From NCBI RefSeq assembly GCF_019968605.1, contig NZ_CP082966.1, forward strand, positions 2,531,501 through 2,595,500: 64,000 nucleotides of DNA. Direction: 5' to 3'. The position numbers were made by a program, and so were the translations under genes. This DNA is from Polaribacter litorisediminis. GTDB lineage: Bacteria > Bacteroidota > Bacteroidia > Flavobacteriales > Flavobacteriaceae. The notes below the pieces were generated by a model. The model did no database searches. It was not told the origin of the DNA and saw only the letters and a list, made by a program, of their open reading frames with translations. Shown piece by piece: positions 26,836 through 36,225 of this stretch (position 1 is its first letter; every line of letters starts with the position of its first letter).

Positions 26836-27332
26836 AGTATTGCCTGTTGAATGTTAATTAATGATTTTAAATTTATTCTTCGAGCAAAGTTAATTATTAA
26901 ATCCGACAAGTCTGATGGGTGAGTAATATCTTTAATTGGAAAATCACTATCAGTTAGCGGAATTGCCCATGCTAAAGGTTTATATCCTTCCACATAGATA
27001 TGAATATGAGATTCTGTTGGATCAAACCACTTGTCAGCATAAGGGATTAGAAAATCAGGTAAAGAAGGAAGTATATTGGCAGGATTGTGATGACCTCCTT
27101 TGAAGTCAATTCTCAATAAACCGACAAAAGAATTACTCTCTAAATGATGTATAGAAGTTTTAAGTATAATTTTTTGATTGGTCGTTATTTCTACCCGAAA
27201 TTCGTAATCAGAATCTTGATGAGAAATTAATTCTAATCTATTTTTCTTTTTCGATAAATCTATTGTATGATTAGGGTTCGTTAAAACCTTTTCTAAACCC
27301 AATAAATACTTCGCTTCTTGGTTAGTTAGCAT
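26832..27332 (-). CDS. DUF6978-like partner of the DUF1828 protein
   Basis: A 166-residue protein with no signal or membrane segment. The LISHQDSDYEFRVEI and LLRIDFKGGHHNPANI strands and the HIHIYVEG segment resemble the DUF6978 family, which is often encoded beside DUF1828 genes; this match is from memory and unconfirmed. The histidines in GGHHNP and ESHIHIY could bind a metal or be catalytic. It overlaps the downstream gene by four bases, so the two act together. It is the first gene of the island's right end. Confidence 0.6.
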   Translation of the reverse strand: MLTNQEAKYLLGLEKVLTNPNHTIDLSKKKNRLELISHQDSDYEFRVEITTNQKIILKTSIHHLESNSFVGLLRIDFKGGHHNPANILPSLPDFLIPYADKWFDPTESHIHIYVEGYKPLAWAIPLTDSDFPIKDITHPSDLSDLIINFARRINLKSLINIQQAIL

Positions 27333-27350
27333 TTTTCTTGAAATTTCTTA

Positions 27351-27552
27351 CTTAAGACTGTATACACGTATTGTTGACATATCGCATATAACTATAATCG
27401 TTATTATTTTTTCTTTTTTAAATCTTTGTGCGCCTATGTATGTCTTTGTGAATGCAACTCTAACAATTCTATTTTTTCAGTTTAATTTAAAACTCCAGAA
27501 AAATAGTACTTTAAACTAATGGGTTTTTCTTACTTTCCTATAACACAAATAC
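27351..27552 (-). repeat. Island junction Y, copy 3, plus truncated repeat W (right boundary)
   Basis: The junction 27351-27405 is followed by ~147 bases nearly identical to 16920-17067. The match ends abruptly after AACACAAATAC at 27552, where TGGAGTGTCTACC begins a stretch associated with an IS3 relic. This gives the right edge of the island's repeat structure, as 13497 gives the left. Confidence 0.7.
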
Positions 27553-27583
27553 TGGAGTGTCTACCTTTTAAAAAACACTAGAA

Positions 27584-27770
27584 ACACCAATTTAATTTCA
27601 CAATGTTGTATCTATAAATTGAATAATTTATTTTTAAAAAAATAAACGAAAAGGAAACAATTTATTATAGAATTACGGAATTAAATTGGTGTACTTTCCA
27701 AAGATTACACTCTTCTTTAGGTTATTTAACTCCTGTAGAAACGGAACTAATATTAAAAGGAATGATTTAA
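27584..27770 (+). pseudogene. IS3-family transposase C-terminal relic with a 14-base inverted repeat
   Basis: The frame ending at TAA 27768-27770 encodes RLHSSLGYLTPVE, the hallmark end of IS3-family (IS150-group) transposases; the rest of the DDE domain is gone. ACACCAATTTAATT (27584-27597) and its exact complement AATTAAATTGGTGT (27679-27692) flank an 81-base centre. The preceding text (CGAAAAGGAAACAATTTATT) resembles part of island repeat W, so W may also contain IS3 debris. Beyond it, 27771-27881 is plain AT-rich spacer. Confidence 0.6.
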
Positions 27771-27881
27771 AAATCGGTCTAAGAAAATTAGTTACAAAAT
27801 TACTAGGAATTCCATATCACAATTAAACTTAGCTTCGGCTAAATTCCAAATTCGTTAAAACACCCCAAATAAAGTACACTT

Positions 27882-30065
27882 TTATCTGGTAAACAGCAAT
27901 TCTCTATACTTTGTTAAGGGCCATAAATTATCATCTATCATGGTTTCTAATTTATCACAGTGATATCTAATCTCCTCAAAATAGGGTCTAACTTTATGAC
28001 AATAAAATTCAGCTGACTTTAAAACGCTTAATTTATTGGCTTTCTTCCGTTCGTCAATCATTTTTTTTGTAAGCCTATTAATTTCTGTAATATGATTAGA
28101 AATAACCATGATAAATTCTATTTGTTCTTTTGCGATATTTTTATATTCATCTCCAAAAATTTCTTTCAAATTCTTTGTATTTTCTAGTAATGTATTTTGA
28201 TAAATAATAGCAGTTGGCACTATGTGGTTTCTAGCAATATCTCCCAAAACCCGACTTTCTATTTGAATACGTTTTGTATATTCTTCTAAATCAATTTCAT
28301 AACGAGCTTGCAATTCAACCTTATTCATGACCGCCATTTCTTCAAACAAGTCAACGATCTTTTTAGAGATTTTTACTTTTAATGCTGATGGTGTGGTTTT
28401 ATGATTGCTTAAACCTCGTTTTGCGGCTTCCTTTTCCCAAGAATTTCCGTAGCCATCGCCCTCAAATCGTATTTTTTTTGAATCTTTGATATATTCTCTT
28501 AAAACATTAAAAATAGCTTCATCTTTTTTAAGGTTTTTATCATCGATTAAAGCATCAACTTCCATCTTAAATTCTTTTAATTGCTTGGCAACAATAGTAT
28601 TTAAAACCGTCATGGGTTTTGCACAATTAGACAAAGATCCTACAGCTCTAAACTCAAATTTATTTCCTGTAAAGGCAAATGCTGAGGTTCTATTTCTATC
28701 TGTATTATCTAATAAAATTTCAGGAATTTTACCAATAATATTTAATTTTAAATCCGTTTTTTCTTGCGGTGAAAGCTTGCCTTTAGTCACGTTTTCTAAC
28801 TCATCTAAAACTGCTGATAATTGACGACCAATAAATACAGATATGATTGCAGGAGGCGCTTCATTTGCTCCTAACCTATGATCATTACTTGCAGAGGCAA
28901 TAGAAGCTCTCAAAAGTTCTTCATATTCATAAACAGCCTTAATAGTGTTAATGAAAAAAGTTAAAAACTGTAAATTTTTCATAGGGGTTTTTCCCGGACT
29001 CAATAAATTAGTTTCATTTGCGGTGGATAAGGACCAGTTGTTATGTTTCCCAGAACCGTTAATTCCGGCAAATGGTTTTTCATGAAATAATACTTTAAAG
29101 TGATGACGTCTTGCTACCTTCCCCATAACATCCATGAGCAAAGAATTATGATCTACAGCTAAATTTGCTTCTTCAAAAATGGGCGCTAATTCAAACTGAT
29201 TGGGTGCCACTTCATTATGTCTTGTTTTAACAGGAATGCCTAACAACATACATTCTTGTTCTAAATCTTGCATAAAACTCATGGCTCTTGCCGGAATACT
29301 GCCAAAATAATGATCATCTAATTGCTGACCTTTTGCAGGAGAATGACCTAGTAAAGTTCTACCTGTCATTAAAATATCGGGTCTTGAAAGTGCTAGCGCA
29401 TCGTCTATTAAAAAATATTCCTGTTCCCACCCCAATGTTGCATTCACTTTCAATGCATTTTTATCAAAATACTTACAAACAGCCGTTGCATGCGTGTCAA
29501 TTGCCTGTAAAGCTCTTAATAATGGTGTTTTATTATCTAAAGCCTCACCTGTATAGGCTACAAAAATTGTTGGAATACACAGCGTTGTATCATAAATAAA
29601 CGCAGGGGATGTAGGATCCCAGGCCGTATAACCTCTCGCTTCAAAAGTATTTCTAATTCCTCCGCTAGGAAAACTAGAAGCATCTGGTTCTTGTTGCACC
29701 AGTTGTTCTCCATCAAACTTTTCCATAGCTAAACTACCATTGATAGATTCAAAAAAAGCATCATGCTTTTCTGCTGTAGCACCTGTTAATGGCTGAAACC
29801 AATGTGTATAATGTGTTGCACCTTTAGAGACGGCCCAATCTTTCATACTTACGGCAACTTGATCTGCTATTTTACGGTCAATTTTAGTTCCTTTATCAAT
29901 TGCATTCATAACACTTTCGTATGCTGCTCTTGTAAGATACTGCTGCATAGCGTATTTATTAAAAACATTTTGACCAAATAAAACAGATCTTTTTTCAGTC
30001 TCAAGAACCTTTAAAGGCCTTCTATTTAAAGTTTCTTGCAATGCCGAAAATCTAATTGTTGACAT
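27882..30065 (-). CDS. glnN: Glutamine synthetase type III
   Basis: A 727-residue GSIII, the usual length of this dodecameric enzyme found widely in Bacteroidota. It makes glutamine from glutamate, ammonium and ATP. The N-terminal GSIII-specific domain shows RRPLKVLETEKRSVLFGQNVF. The catalytic barrel has EVAPNQFELAPIFEEAN (metal ligands), INGSGKHNNWSL (ATP loop) and RTSAFAFTGNKFEFRAVGS. The C-terminal helical extension is complete. It is divergent from GSII (168-base gap) and is the first core gene after the island. Together with Amt and GltBD it completes the ammonium-assimilation route. Confidence 0.97.
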   Translation of the reverse strand: MSTIRFSALQETLNRRPLKVLETEKRSVLFGQNVFNKYAMQQYLTRAAYESVMNAIDKGTKIDRKIADQVAVSMKDWAVSKGATHYTHWFQPLTGATAEKHDAFFESINGSLAMEKFDGEQLVQQEPDASSFPSGGIRNTFEARGYTAWDPTSPAFIYDTTLCIPTIFVAYTGEALDNKTPLLRALQAIDTHATAVCKYFDKNALKVNATLGWEQEYFLIDDALALSRPDILMTGRTLLGHSPAKGQQLDDHYFGSIPARAMSFMQDLEQECMLLGIPVKTRHNEVAPNQFELAPIFEEANLAVDHNSLLMDVMGKVARRHHFKVLFHEKPFAGINGSGKHNNWSLSTANETNLLSPGKTPMKNLQFLTFFINTIKAVYEYEELLRASIASASNDHRLGANEAPPAIISVFIGRQLSAVLDELENVTKGKLSPQEKTDLKLNIIGKIPEILLDNTDRNRTSAFAFTGNKFEFRAVGSLSNCAKPMTVLNTIVAKQLKEFKMEVDALIDDKNLKKDEAIFNVLREYIKDSKKIRFEGDGYGNSWEKEAAKRGLSNHKTTPSALKVKISKKIVDLFEEMAVMNKVELQARYEIDLEEYTKRIQIESRVLGDIARNHIVPTAIIYQNTLLENTKNLKEIFGDEYKNIAKEQIEFIMVISNHITEINRLTKKMIDERKKANKLSVLKSAEFYCHKVRPYFEEIRYHCDKLETMIDDNLWPLTKYRELLFTR

Positions 30066-30101
30066 AATATGATTTTTTAGTAGTAATTTTTATTCTTTAA
30101 A

Positions 30102-30109
30102 CAAATATA
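30102..30109 (-). promoter_or_regulatory. Putative -7 box for GSIII
   Basis: On the minus strand TATATTTG matches TAnnTTTG exactly, 37 bases before the ATG. A T-rich TTTT lies 19 bases further upstream in the place of the -33 TTTG, so the upstream half is weak. Confidence 0.45.
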
Positions 30110-30233
30110 CCCTTTCAAAATTAGGGATAAAATTATTTTTTAATCATTTTAAATATTTAACCCCTCTTTTTTTTGATATCTAGGTATTTTATTTCATTTT
30201 TGTAATAATATTATCACATAACAATTATTTATT

Positions 30234-31253
30234 ATGGCAAAAATTAAATTAGAATACATTTGGCTAGATGGTCATTTTCCTACTCAAAACATGAGGAGTA
30301 AAACTAAAGTTGAAGAGCATGAAAACTTTCAAGCAACAATTGAAGAATTAGACAATTGGTCTTTTGATGGTAGCTCTACTGAACAGGCTTCTGGTGGTTC
30401 ATCTGATTGTTTATTAAAACCTGTTGCAATCTATAGCGATCCTACTAGAGTAAATGGTTATTTGGTAATGTCTGAAGTTTTAAGCGCAGATGGCACACCA
30501 CATCCTACGAATGCAAGAGCTCAAATTGATGATGATGATAATGATTTTTGGTTCGGTTTTGAGCAAGAATATTTCTTGATGGACACAAAAACTGATTTAC
30601 CTTTAGGTTTTCCACGTGGTGGATTTCCTGGACCTCAAGGTAAATATTACTGCTCTGTAGGTGGTAGATATACATGGGGTAGAGATTTTGTTGAAGAACA
30701 TGCAGATTTATGTATTGACGCTGGCTTAAATTTTGAAGGAATTAATCAAGAAGTAGCACCAGGACAATGGGAATTTCAATTATTTGCACAAGGCGCAAAA
30801 AAAGCAGGTGACGAGATTTGGATTGCACGTTATTTACTAGATAGATTAACTGAGAAGTATGGTTATTACATTGAATATCACCCAAAACCTGTAAAAGGAG
30901 ACTGGAATGGTTCTGGTATGCATGCAAACTTCTCTAACTCTGTTTTAAGAACTTGTGGTTCTCAAGAAACTTATGAGAAAATTTGTGAGGCATTTAGACC
31001 AGTAACAAAAGAACATATGGAGATTTATGGAGAGTTTAATGATGAACGTTTAACAGGTTTACATGAAACTGCTCACGTTTCTGATTTCTCTTATGGAGTA
31101 TCAGATAGAGGAGCTTCAATCAGAATTCCAATTATTACTGTAGAAAAAGGCTGGAAAGGTTGGCTAGAAGACAGAAGACCAGCTTCTAATGGTGATCCTT
31201 ACAAGATTGCAGGTAGAATTATAAAAACTGTAAATTCTGCTAATATTAGCTAG
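30234..31253 (+). CDS. Glutamine synthetase type II
   Basis: A 339-residue GSII, the short eukaryotic-type form. WSFDGSSTEQA near residue 43 is the GSII version of the beta-grasp motif. FGFEQEYFLMD, GINQEVAPGQWEFQ, KGDWNGSGMHANFS and SIRIPI are the metal, glutamate and ATP-site segments. There is no C-terminal adenylylation Tyr loop as in GSI, so covalent control by GlnE is not expected. Two unrelated synthetases side by side suggest division of labour by ammonium level or growth phase (inference). Confidence 0.95.
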   Translation: MAKIKLEYIWLDGHFPTQNMRSKTKVEEHENFQATIEELDNWSFDGSSTEQASGGSSDCLLKPVAIYSDPTRVNGYLVMSEVLSADGTPHPTNARAQIDDDDNDFWFGFEQEYFLMDTKTDLPLGFPRGGFPGPQGKYYCSVGGRYTWGRDFVEEHADLCIDAGLNFEGINQEVAPGQWEFQLFAQGAKKAGDEIWIARYLLDRLTEKYGYYIEYHPKPVKGDWNGSGMHANFSNSVLRTCGSQETYEKICEAFRPVTKEHMEIYGEFNDERLTGLHETAHVSDFSYGVSDRGASIRIPIITVEKGWKGWLEDRRPASNGDPYKIAGRIIKTVNSANIS

Positions 31254-31274
31254 ATTTATATAATGATGAAAATT

Positions 31275-31310
31275 AAAAACTCCGAAACTTTTAAGTTTCG
31301 GAGTTTTTTT
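31275..31310 (+). terminator. Terminator after GSII
   Basis: AAAAACTCCGAAACTT pairs perfectly with AAGTTTCGGAGTTTTT around a two-base apex, ending in a T-run. It lies 22 bases after the stop. Confidence 0.9.
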
Positions 31311-31448
31311 ATTGCTAAAAAACAAGTGAAAGAAACAATTTATGAAAGCTTTATATCGCTAAATTGCCATAAATGTTATGTGTAATATTTTAAGGCTTTA
31401 ACACTTTACTTAAAAAAAATAGACACTTCCTTTAAATAAATTACTTTT

Positions 31449-31985
31449 TTATCTTTTTCTATCTGGCGGAAATCTAGAAATAATTTCTTTAACAAATAAT
31501 TTAATCCTTTCTTCTTTCTTATCTCTGTTTTCAATTTTTAAAGCACCTGTTCCTATTCCCTGCCAAACTAATTCTTTCTTTTCCTTATCAATAAAATCGA
31601 TAAATAAAGTACCTTCTGTATACTCATTTACGTTGATATTATTCATGGAGCCCATCCAAGGATTAAAACCCCAGCCAAAACCATAACCCCAATTACTATT
31701 TTGTTGCACATTTACTTTTCTCCTTGATTTTGTAAAAATACTTATAAGCAAATCAGGATCATCCGATTTTACAAATCCTTGAGCCACTAACTCAAACTCT
31801 ATTGCTCGTAAAACTCGTTTTTTATCTAAATCAGAAATATCTGCCCTATCTATTCCTGGCCTATAAAAAGCAAATGTTTTATATTGACTAAAATCTACCT
31901 TACTATCATAATCTGTAGCTACTTTAATCCCACTACAAGACATCATTAAAATTGTACCAAATAAAAATAGTGTTATTTTTTTCAT
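31449..31985 (-). CDS. DUF4136 lipoprotein
   Basis: A 178-residue lipoprotein: signal MKKITLFLFGTILMMSC with lipobox Cys at 17. The DUF4136 pattern follows: VDFSQYKTFAFY, a helix with RVLRAIEFELVAQGF, DPDLLISIF and ELVWQGIGTGAL, then a final helix with FPP. These are envelope lipoproteins of unknown function, common in Bacteroidota. It is a single gene, convergent with the GSII unit. Confidence 0.88.
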   Translation of the reverse strand: MKKITLFLFGTILMMSCSGIKVATDYDSKVDFSQYKTFAFYRPGIDRADISDLDKKRVLRAIEFELVAQGFVKSDDPDLLISIFTKSRRKVNVQQNSNWGYGFGWGFNPWMGSMNNINVNEYTEGTLFIDFIDKEKKELVWQGIGTGALKIENRDKKEERIKLFVKEIISRFPPDRKR

Positions 31986-32229
31986 AGTTCTATGTATAAA
32001 TTATTAATACTACCTATTTTATTACCAATTATTATGCCAAAAACAAACACTATTATACCTCAAAAATTGTCCTAAATTTAACCTCTGATTCATTCTTGAA
32101 TATGACTCCCTTTTTCATAAAAATAAAATCAAATTTTTTTTCAAAAATATATTTTAAAACTGTTAAAGAATTAAAGTTTTTTTTAAGATTTTCGTAAATT
32201 GCCACCCTAAAACCTAATATTCATTACGA

Positions 32230-35200
32230 ATGAAACAAAAACCACCATACAAGCCTACACATAAAGTAAGAATCGTAACTGCTGCAGCCCTTTTTGACGG
32301 GCATGATGCTGCCATAAATATTATGCGTAGAATTATACAATCTACAGGGGTTGAAGTGATTCATTTAGGCCATGACAGATCTGTAGAAGAAGTCGTTAAT
32401 TGTGCCATTCAAGAAGATGTAAATGCAATTGCAATTACCTCTTATCAAGGAGGACATAATGAGTATTTTAAGTATATGTATGATTTGTTGCAAGAAAAAG
32501 GAGCAGGTCATATTAAGATTTTTGGCGGTGGTGGTGGTGTAATTCTTCCTGAAGAGATTAAAGAATTGATGGATTATGGAATTACAAGAATTTATGCTCC
32601 TGATGACGGAAGAGCCATGGGTTTACAAGGAATGATTAATGATTTAGTAAAAACTTCTGAAATAGCTTATCCTAGCCTTCCCAAAGGGAAGGAACTCCAA
32701 TCTGGCTCAAAAGAAAATGGAATCGTTTGCAATGAAGACGCTTCTTGGTTGTTGGAATTAGGTGATGAAAAGGTTTTACAAAATTTAAAGAACAAAGAAG
32801 TTACTACAATTGCTCGTTTAATTTCTCTAGCAGAAAATAATCACGAGGCTTTCGCAAAGATTTTTTCCCCTTTGGGGAAATTAAAAGGGGCTTCCTGTCC
32901 TGTTTTAGGAATTACTGGAACCGGTGGCTCAGGAAAATCTTCTTTAGTGGATGAATTAGTACGTCGTTTTTTAATTGATTTTCCAGAAAAAACAATTGGT
33001 TTAATATCTGTAGATCCATCAAAAAGAAAAACGGGTGGTGCACTTTTAGGGGATAGAATTAGAATGAATGCCATTAATAATGAACGCGTTTATATGCGTT
33101 CTTTAGCAACCCGTCAATCTAATTTAGCGTTATCAAAATATGTAAATGAGGCCGTACAAGTTTTAAAAGCGGCAGAATTCGATTTAATTATTTTAGAAAC
33201 TTCTGGAATTGGGCAATCTGATACTGAAATTATTGAGCATTCTGATACCTCTTTATATGTAATGACTCCTGAATTTGGTGCTGCTACGCAATTAGAAAAA
33301 ATTGATATGCTAGATTTTGCGGATTTAGTAGCCATTAATAAATTTGATAAAAGAGGTGCTTTAGACGCAGTAAGAGATGTGAAAAAACAATACATGCGCA
33401 ACAATAATTTGTGGCATATTCACATGGATGACATGCCGGTTTATGGTACCATTGCATCACAATTTAATGATCCAGGAATGAATACTTTATATAAAAGTAT
33501 TATGAATAAATTGGTTGAAAAAACTGGAGTCGATTTAAAATCGACGATAGAAATTACCAGAGAAATGTCTGAAAAGATTTTTGTGATTCCGCCAGCAAGA
33601 GTTCGTTATTTATCAGAAATTGCAGAAAGTAATAGAGCATATGACAAAAAGGCAAATAAGCAAGTTGTTGTTGCTCAAAAATTATATGGAATTTATCAAA
33701 CGATTTTATCAATCACGGAAAACGAAAGTAATTCATCATACAAACAAACTAACAAATCTTATATTACAAAAACAGGACTTGATCAAGATGAAATTCTGAA
33801 ACAGGTGCCTACCGACGAAATTCCTTTTATCAAACTTTTATTTGCTCAATTCGAAAAAGTAAAAATGAATTTTGACCCTTACAATTGGGAAATCATTCTA
33901 ACGTGGCAAGAAAAAGTTCAGAAATATAAAGATCCTATTTATACATTTAAAGTTCGTGATAAAGAAATTAAGATAGAAACACATTCTGAATCCCTCTCTC
34001 ATTCTCAAATACCAAAAATTGCATTACCAAAATACCAAGCTTGGGGAGATTTATTACGTTGGAATCTACAAGAAAATGTTCCAGGAGAATTCCCATTTAC
34101 AGCGGGCTTATACCCTTTTAAAAGAACTGGCGAAGACCCAACCAGAATGTTTGCTGGTGAAGGGAGACCAGAAAGAACGAATCGTAGATTTCACTATGTG
34201 AGTTTAGGAATGGATGCAAAACGTCTGTCAACGGCCTTTGATTCTGTAACCTTGTACGGAAATGACCCTGGACACAGACCCGATATTTATGGTAAAATAG
34301 GAAACGCTGGGGTTTCGATTTGTTGTTTAGACGACGCTAAAAAACTGTATTCTGGTTTTGATTTAAGTCACCATATGACCTCTGTTTCTATGACCATCAA
34401 CGGGCCAGCTCCGATGTTATTAGGCTTCTTTATGAACGCTGCCATCGATCAGAATTGTGAGAAATACATCAAAGAGCATCAATTAGAGGAACATGTTGAA
34501 GCTAAATATAAAGAAATTTACGATTCCAAAGGTTTAGAAAGACCCGTTTATCAAGGAAAACTACCTGAAGGAAATAATGGTTTAGGCTTGATGCTTTTAG
34601 GGCTCACTGGAGATTTAGTATTGCCTCAAAATGTATATCAACAAATAAAAAAAGACACGTTAGCGCAAGTTAGAGGAACGGTTCAGGCAGATATTTTAAA
34701 AGAAGATCAAGCACAAAATACGTGCATTTTCTCAACAGAATTTGCATTAAGATTGATGGGAGATGTGCAAGAATACTTCATTGAAAAACAAGTAAGAAAC
34801 TTTTATTCAGTTTCTATTTCTGGATATCATATTGCTGAAGCTGGTGCAAATCCTATTACGCAATTGGCATTGACTTTGTCTAACGGATTTACGTATGTTG
34901 AGTATTATTTATCCCGCGGAATGGATATTAATAAATTTGGTCCAAACTTATCGTTTTTCTTTTCAAACGGAATTGATCCTGAATATTCTGTAATTGGTCG
35001 TGTTGCTCGTAAAATTTGGGCAAAAGCGATGAAAATTAAATATGGCGCAAACCCAAGAGCCCAAATGTTAAAGTATCATATTCAGACTTCTGGCCGTTCT
35101 TTGCACGCTCAAGAAATCGATTTTAATGATATCCGAACTACCTTGCAAGCTTTATACGCCATTAATGATAATTGCAATTCTTTACACACCAATGCTTATG

Positions 35201-35772
35201 ATGAAGCAATTACCACTCCAACAGAAGAATCTGTAAGAAGAGCGATGGCAATTCAGTTAATTATCAATAAAGAATTAGGCTTAACGAAAAATGAAAACCC
35301 GATTCAAGGTGCTTTTATCATTGAAGAATTAACCGACTTAGTAGAAGAAGCTGTGTTGTTAGAATTCGATCGAATTACAGAACGTGGTGGTGTTTTAGGT
35401 GCGATGGAAACGATGTACCAACGCTCTAAAATACAGGAAGAAAGTATGTATTACGAAACGTTAAAACACAATGGAGAATTCCCGATTATTGGTGTAAATA
35501 CATTTTTAAGTTCCAAAGGATCGCCAACCGTGCAGCCAGAAGAAATAATTCGTGCCACGGAAGAAGAAAAACAATTTCAAATTAAAACAAAAGAATTATT
35601 GAATAAGGCAAATCCTAATAAAGTTGTGGAACAAATTGAAATTTTACAGGAAGCTGCTATTCAAAATGAAAATTTATTTGATAAATTAATGGAAGCAACG
35701 AAAGTTTGTTCTTTAGGACAAATTACGGAAGCGTTGTTTAAAGTTGGTGGGCAATATCGAAGAAATATGTAA
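32230..35772 (+). CDS. icmF: Fused acyl-CoA mutase IcmF (isobutyryl-CoA mutase type)
   Basis: A 1180-residue fusion of three parts. Residues 1-150 bind adenosylcobalamin ([14 protein letters not shown] with the ligand His). Residues ~220-430 are the MeaB-like G-protein chaperone: P-loop GTGGSGKSS near 227, [15 protein letters not shown], and NKFD. Residues ~590-1180 are the mutase barrel. In its substrate region the text is [27 protein letters not shown]; the Phe and the lack of YATMYxxRPWTIRQY point to isobutyryl-/n-butyryl-CoA (or pivalyl/isovaleryl) carbon-skeleton rearrangement rather than methylmalonyl-CoA. It stands alone, without mutA/mutB. Confidence 0.92.
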   Translation: MKQKPPYKPTHKVRIVTAAALFDGHDAAINIMRRIIQSTGVEVIHLGHDRSVEEVVNCAIQEDVNAIAITSYQGGHNEYFKYMYDLLQEKGAGHIKIFGGGGGVILPEEIKELMDYGITRIYAPDDGRAMGLQGMINDLVKTSEIAYPSLPKGKELQSGSKENGIVCNEDASWLLELGDEKVLQNLKNKEVTTIARLISLAENNHEAFAKIFSPLGKLKGASCPVLGITGTGGSGKSSLVDELVRRFLIDFPEKTIGLISVDPSKRKTGGALLGDRIRMNAINNERVYMRSLATRQSNLALSKYVNEAVQVLKAAEFDLIILETSGIGQSDTEIIEHSDTSLYVMTPEFGAATQLEKIDMLDFADLVAINKFDKRGALDAVRDVKKQYMRNNNLWHIHMDDMPVYGTIASQFNDPGMNTLYKSIMNKLVEKTGVDLKSTIEITREMSEKIFVIPPARVRYLSEIAESNRAYDKKANKQVVVAQKLYGIYQTILSITENESNSSYKQTNKSYITKTGLDQDEILKQVPTDEIPFIKLLFAQFEKVKMNFDPYNWEIILTWQEKVQKYKDPIYTFKVRDKEIKIETHSESLSHSQIPKIALPKYQAWGDLLRWNLQENVPGEFPFTAGLYPFKRTGEDPTRMFAGEGRPERTNRRFHYVSLGMDAKRLSTAFDSVTLYGNDPGHRPDIYGKIGNAGVSICCLDDAKKLYSGFDLSHHMTSVSMTINGPAPMLLGFFMNAAIDQNCEKYIKEHQLEEHVEAKYKEIYDSKGLERPVYQGKLPEGNNGLGLMLLGLTGDLVLPQNVYQQIKKDTLAQVRGTVQADILKEDQAQNTCIFSTEFALRLMGDVQEYFIEKQVRNFYSVSISGYHIAEAGANPITQLALTLSNGFTYVEYYLSRGMDINKFGPNLSFFFSNGIDPEYSVIGRVARKIWAKAMKIKYGANPRAQMLKYHIQTSGRSLHAQEIDFNDIRTTLQALYAINDNCNSLHTNAYDEAITTPTEESVRRAMAIQLIINKELGLTKNENPIQGAFIIEELTDLVEEAVLLEFDRITERGGVLGAMETMYQRSKIQEESMYYETLKHNGEFPIIGVNTFLSSKGSPTVQPEEIIRATEEEKQFQIKTKELLNKANPNKVVEQIEILQEAAIQNENLFDKLMEATKVCSLGQITEALFKVGGQYRRNM

Positions 35773-36225
35773 GCAGAGAACAAGAATTTCAAAGAAATTC
35801 GTTGTGAATCGCTTATCCCACTTTTTTGCGAGATTTATTGGTTGCCATATTACCAAAATTAAAAAGCCATTATCTTTTTAATTTTGGACCACATAGGAAC
35901 ATAGCGATGCTTTGTGTGATTTTTTTTGCGAGATTTGGTCGTTGAAATTTAATACAAATTAATTGGTGTAATTTTTGACGACATAGAAACATAGAGAACA
36001 TAGAGAACATAGCGCTGTTTTGCTTGAATTGCTTGCATTTTTTTCCAGATCTAAAAATATTTCAGACCTCACAGATTTTTAAAACCTGTGAGGTCTTTTG
36101 TATTTGCAAAAAAAGATTACATAGCAATATTCATTTATAGTTTATGAAGTTTATCTATATAGGTTTGTTTGAACAATTTATAAAGTTTAAGTTTGTTTAA
36201 TCTCAATTATAATTTTTCATTTGCT
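35773..36225. other. Spacer with short direct repeats
   Basis: There is no gene here. TTTTTTTGCGAGATTT occurs twice in similar form (35823 and 35926 areas), each followed by (A/G)GTTG and a degenerate ~100-base unit with ACATAG(G)AAACATAG. A short tandem of AACATAGAG lies near 35988-36012. The palindromic terminator at 36064 is listed separately. I see no promoter box that stands out for the restriction gene. Confidence 0.5.
36064..36099 (+). terminator. Palindromic terminator-like element
   Basis: AGACCTCACAG (36064-36074) and CTGTGAGGTCT (36086-36096) pair perfectly, followed by TTTG. It is 290 bases beyond icmF and could end its message. The same palindrome is, from memory, a dispersed repeat in flavobacteria. 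Confidence 0.6.

Noticed and set aside
13497..27552. Prophage or conjugative element as explanation of the island
   Set aside because: There are no capsid, terminase, integrase, relaxase or mobilisation genes; modules are small and separated by hairpins.
13497..27552. CRISPR array from the repeated sequences
   Set aside because: The repeats are long, irregularly spaced and separated by genes; no cas genes are present.
32230..35772. Calling the mutase methylmalonyl-CoA mutase (mutA/mutB)
   Set aside because: The fused G-protein domain and the RMFAGEG substrate loop fit IcmF instead.
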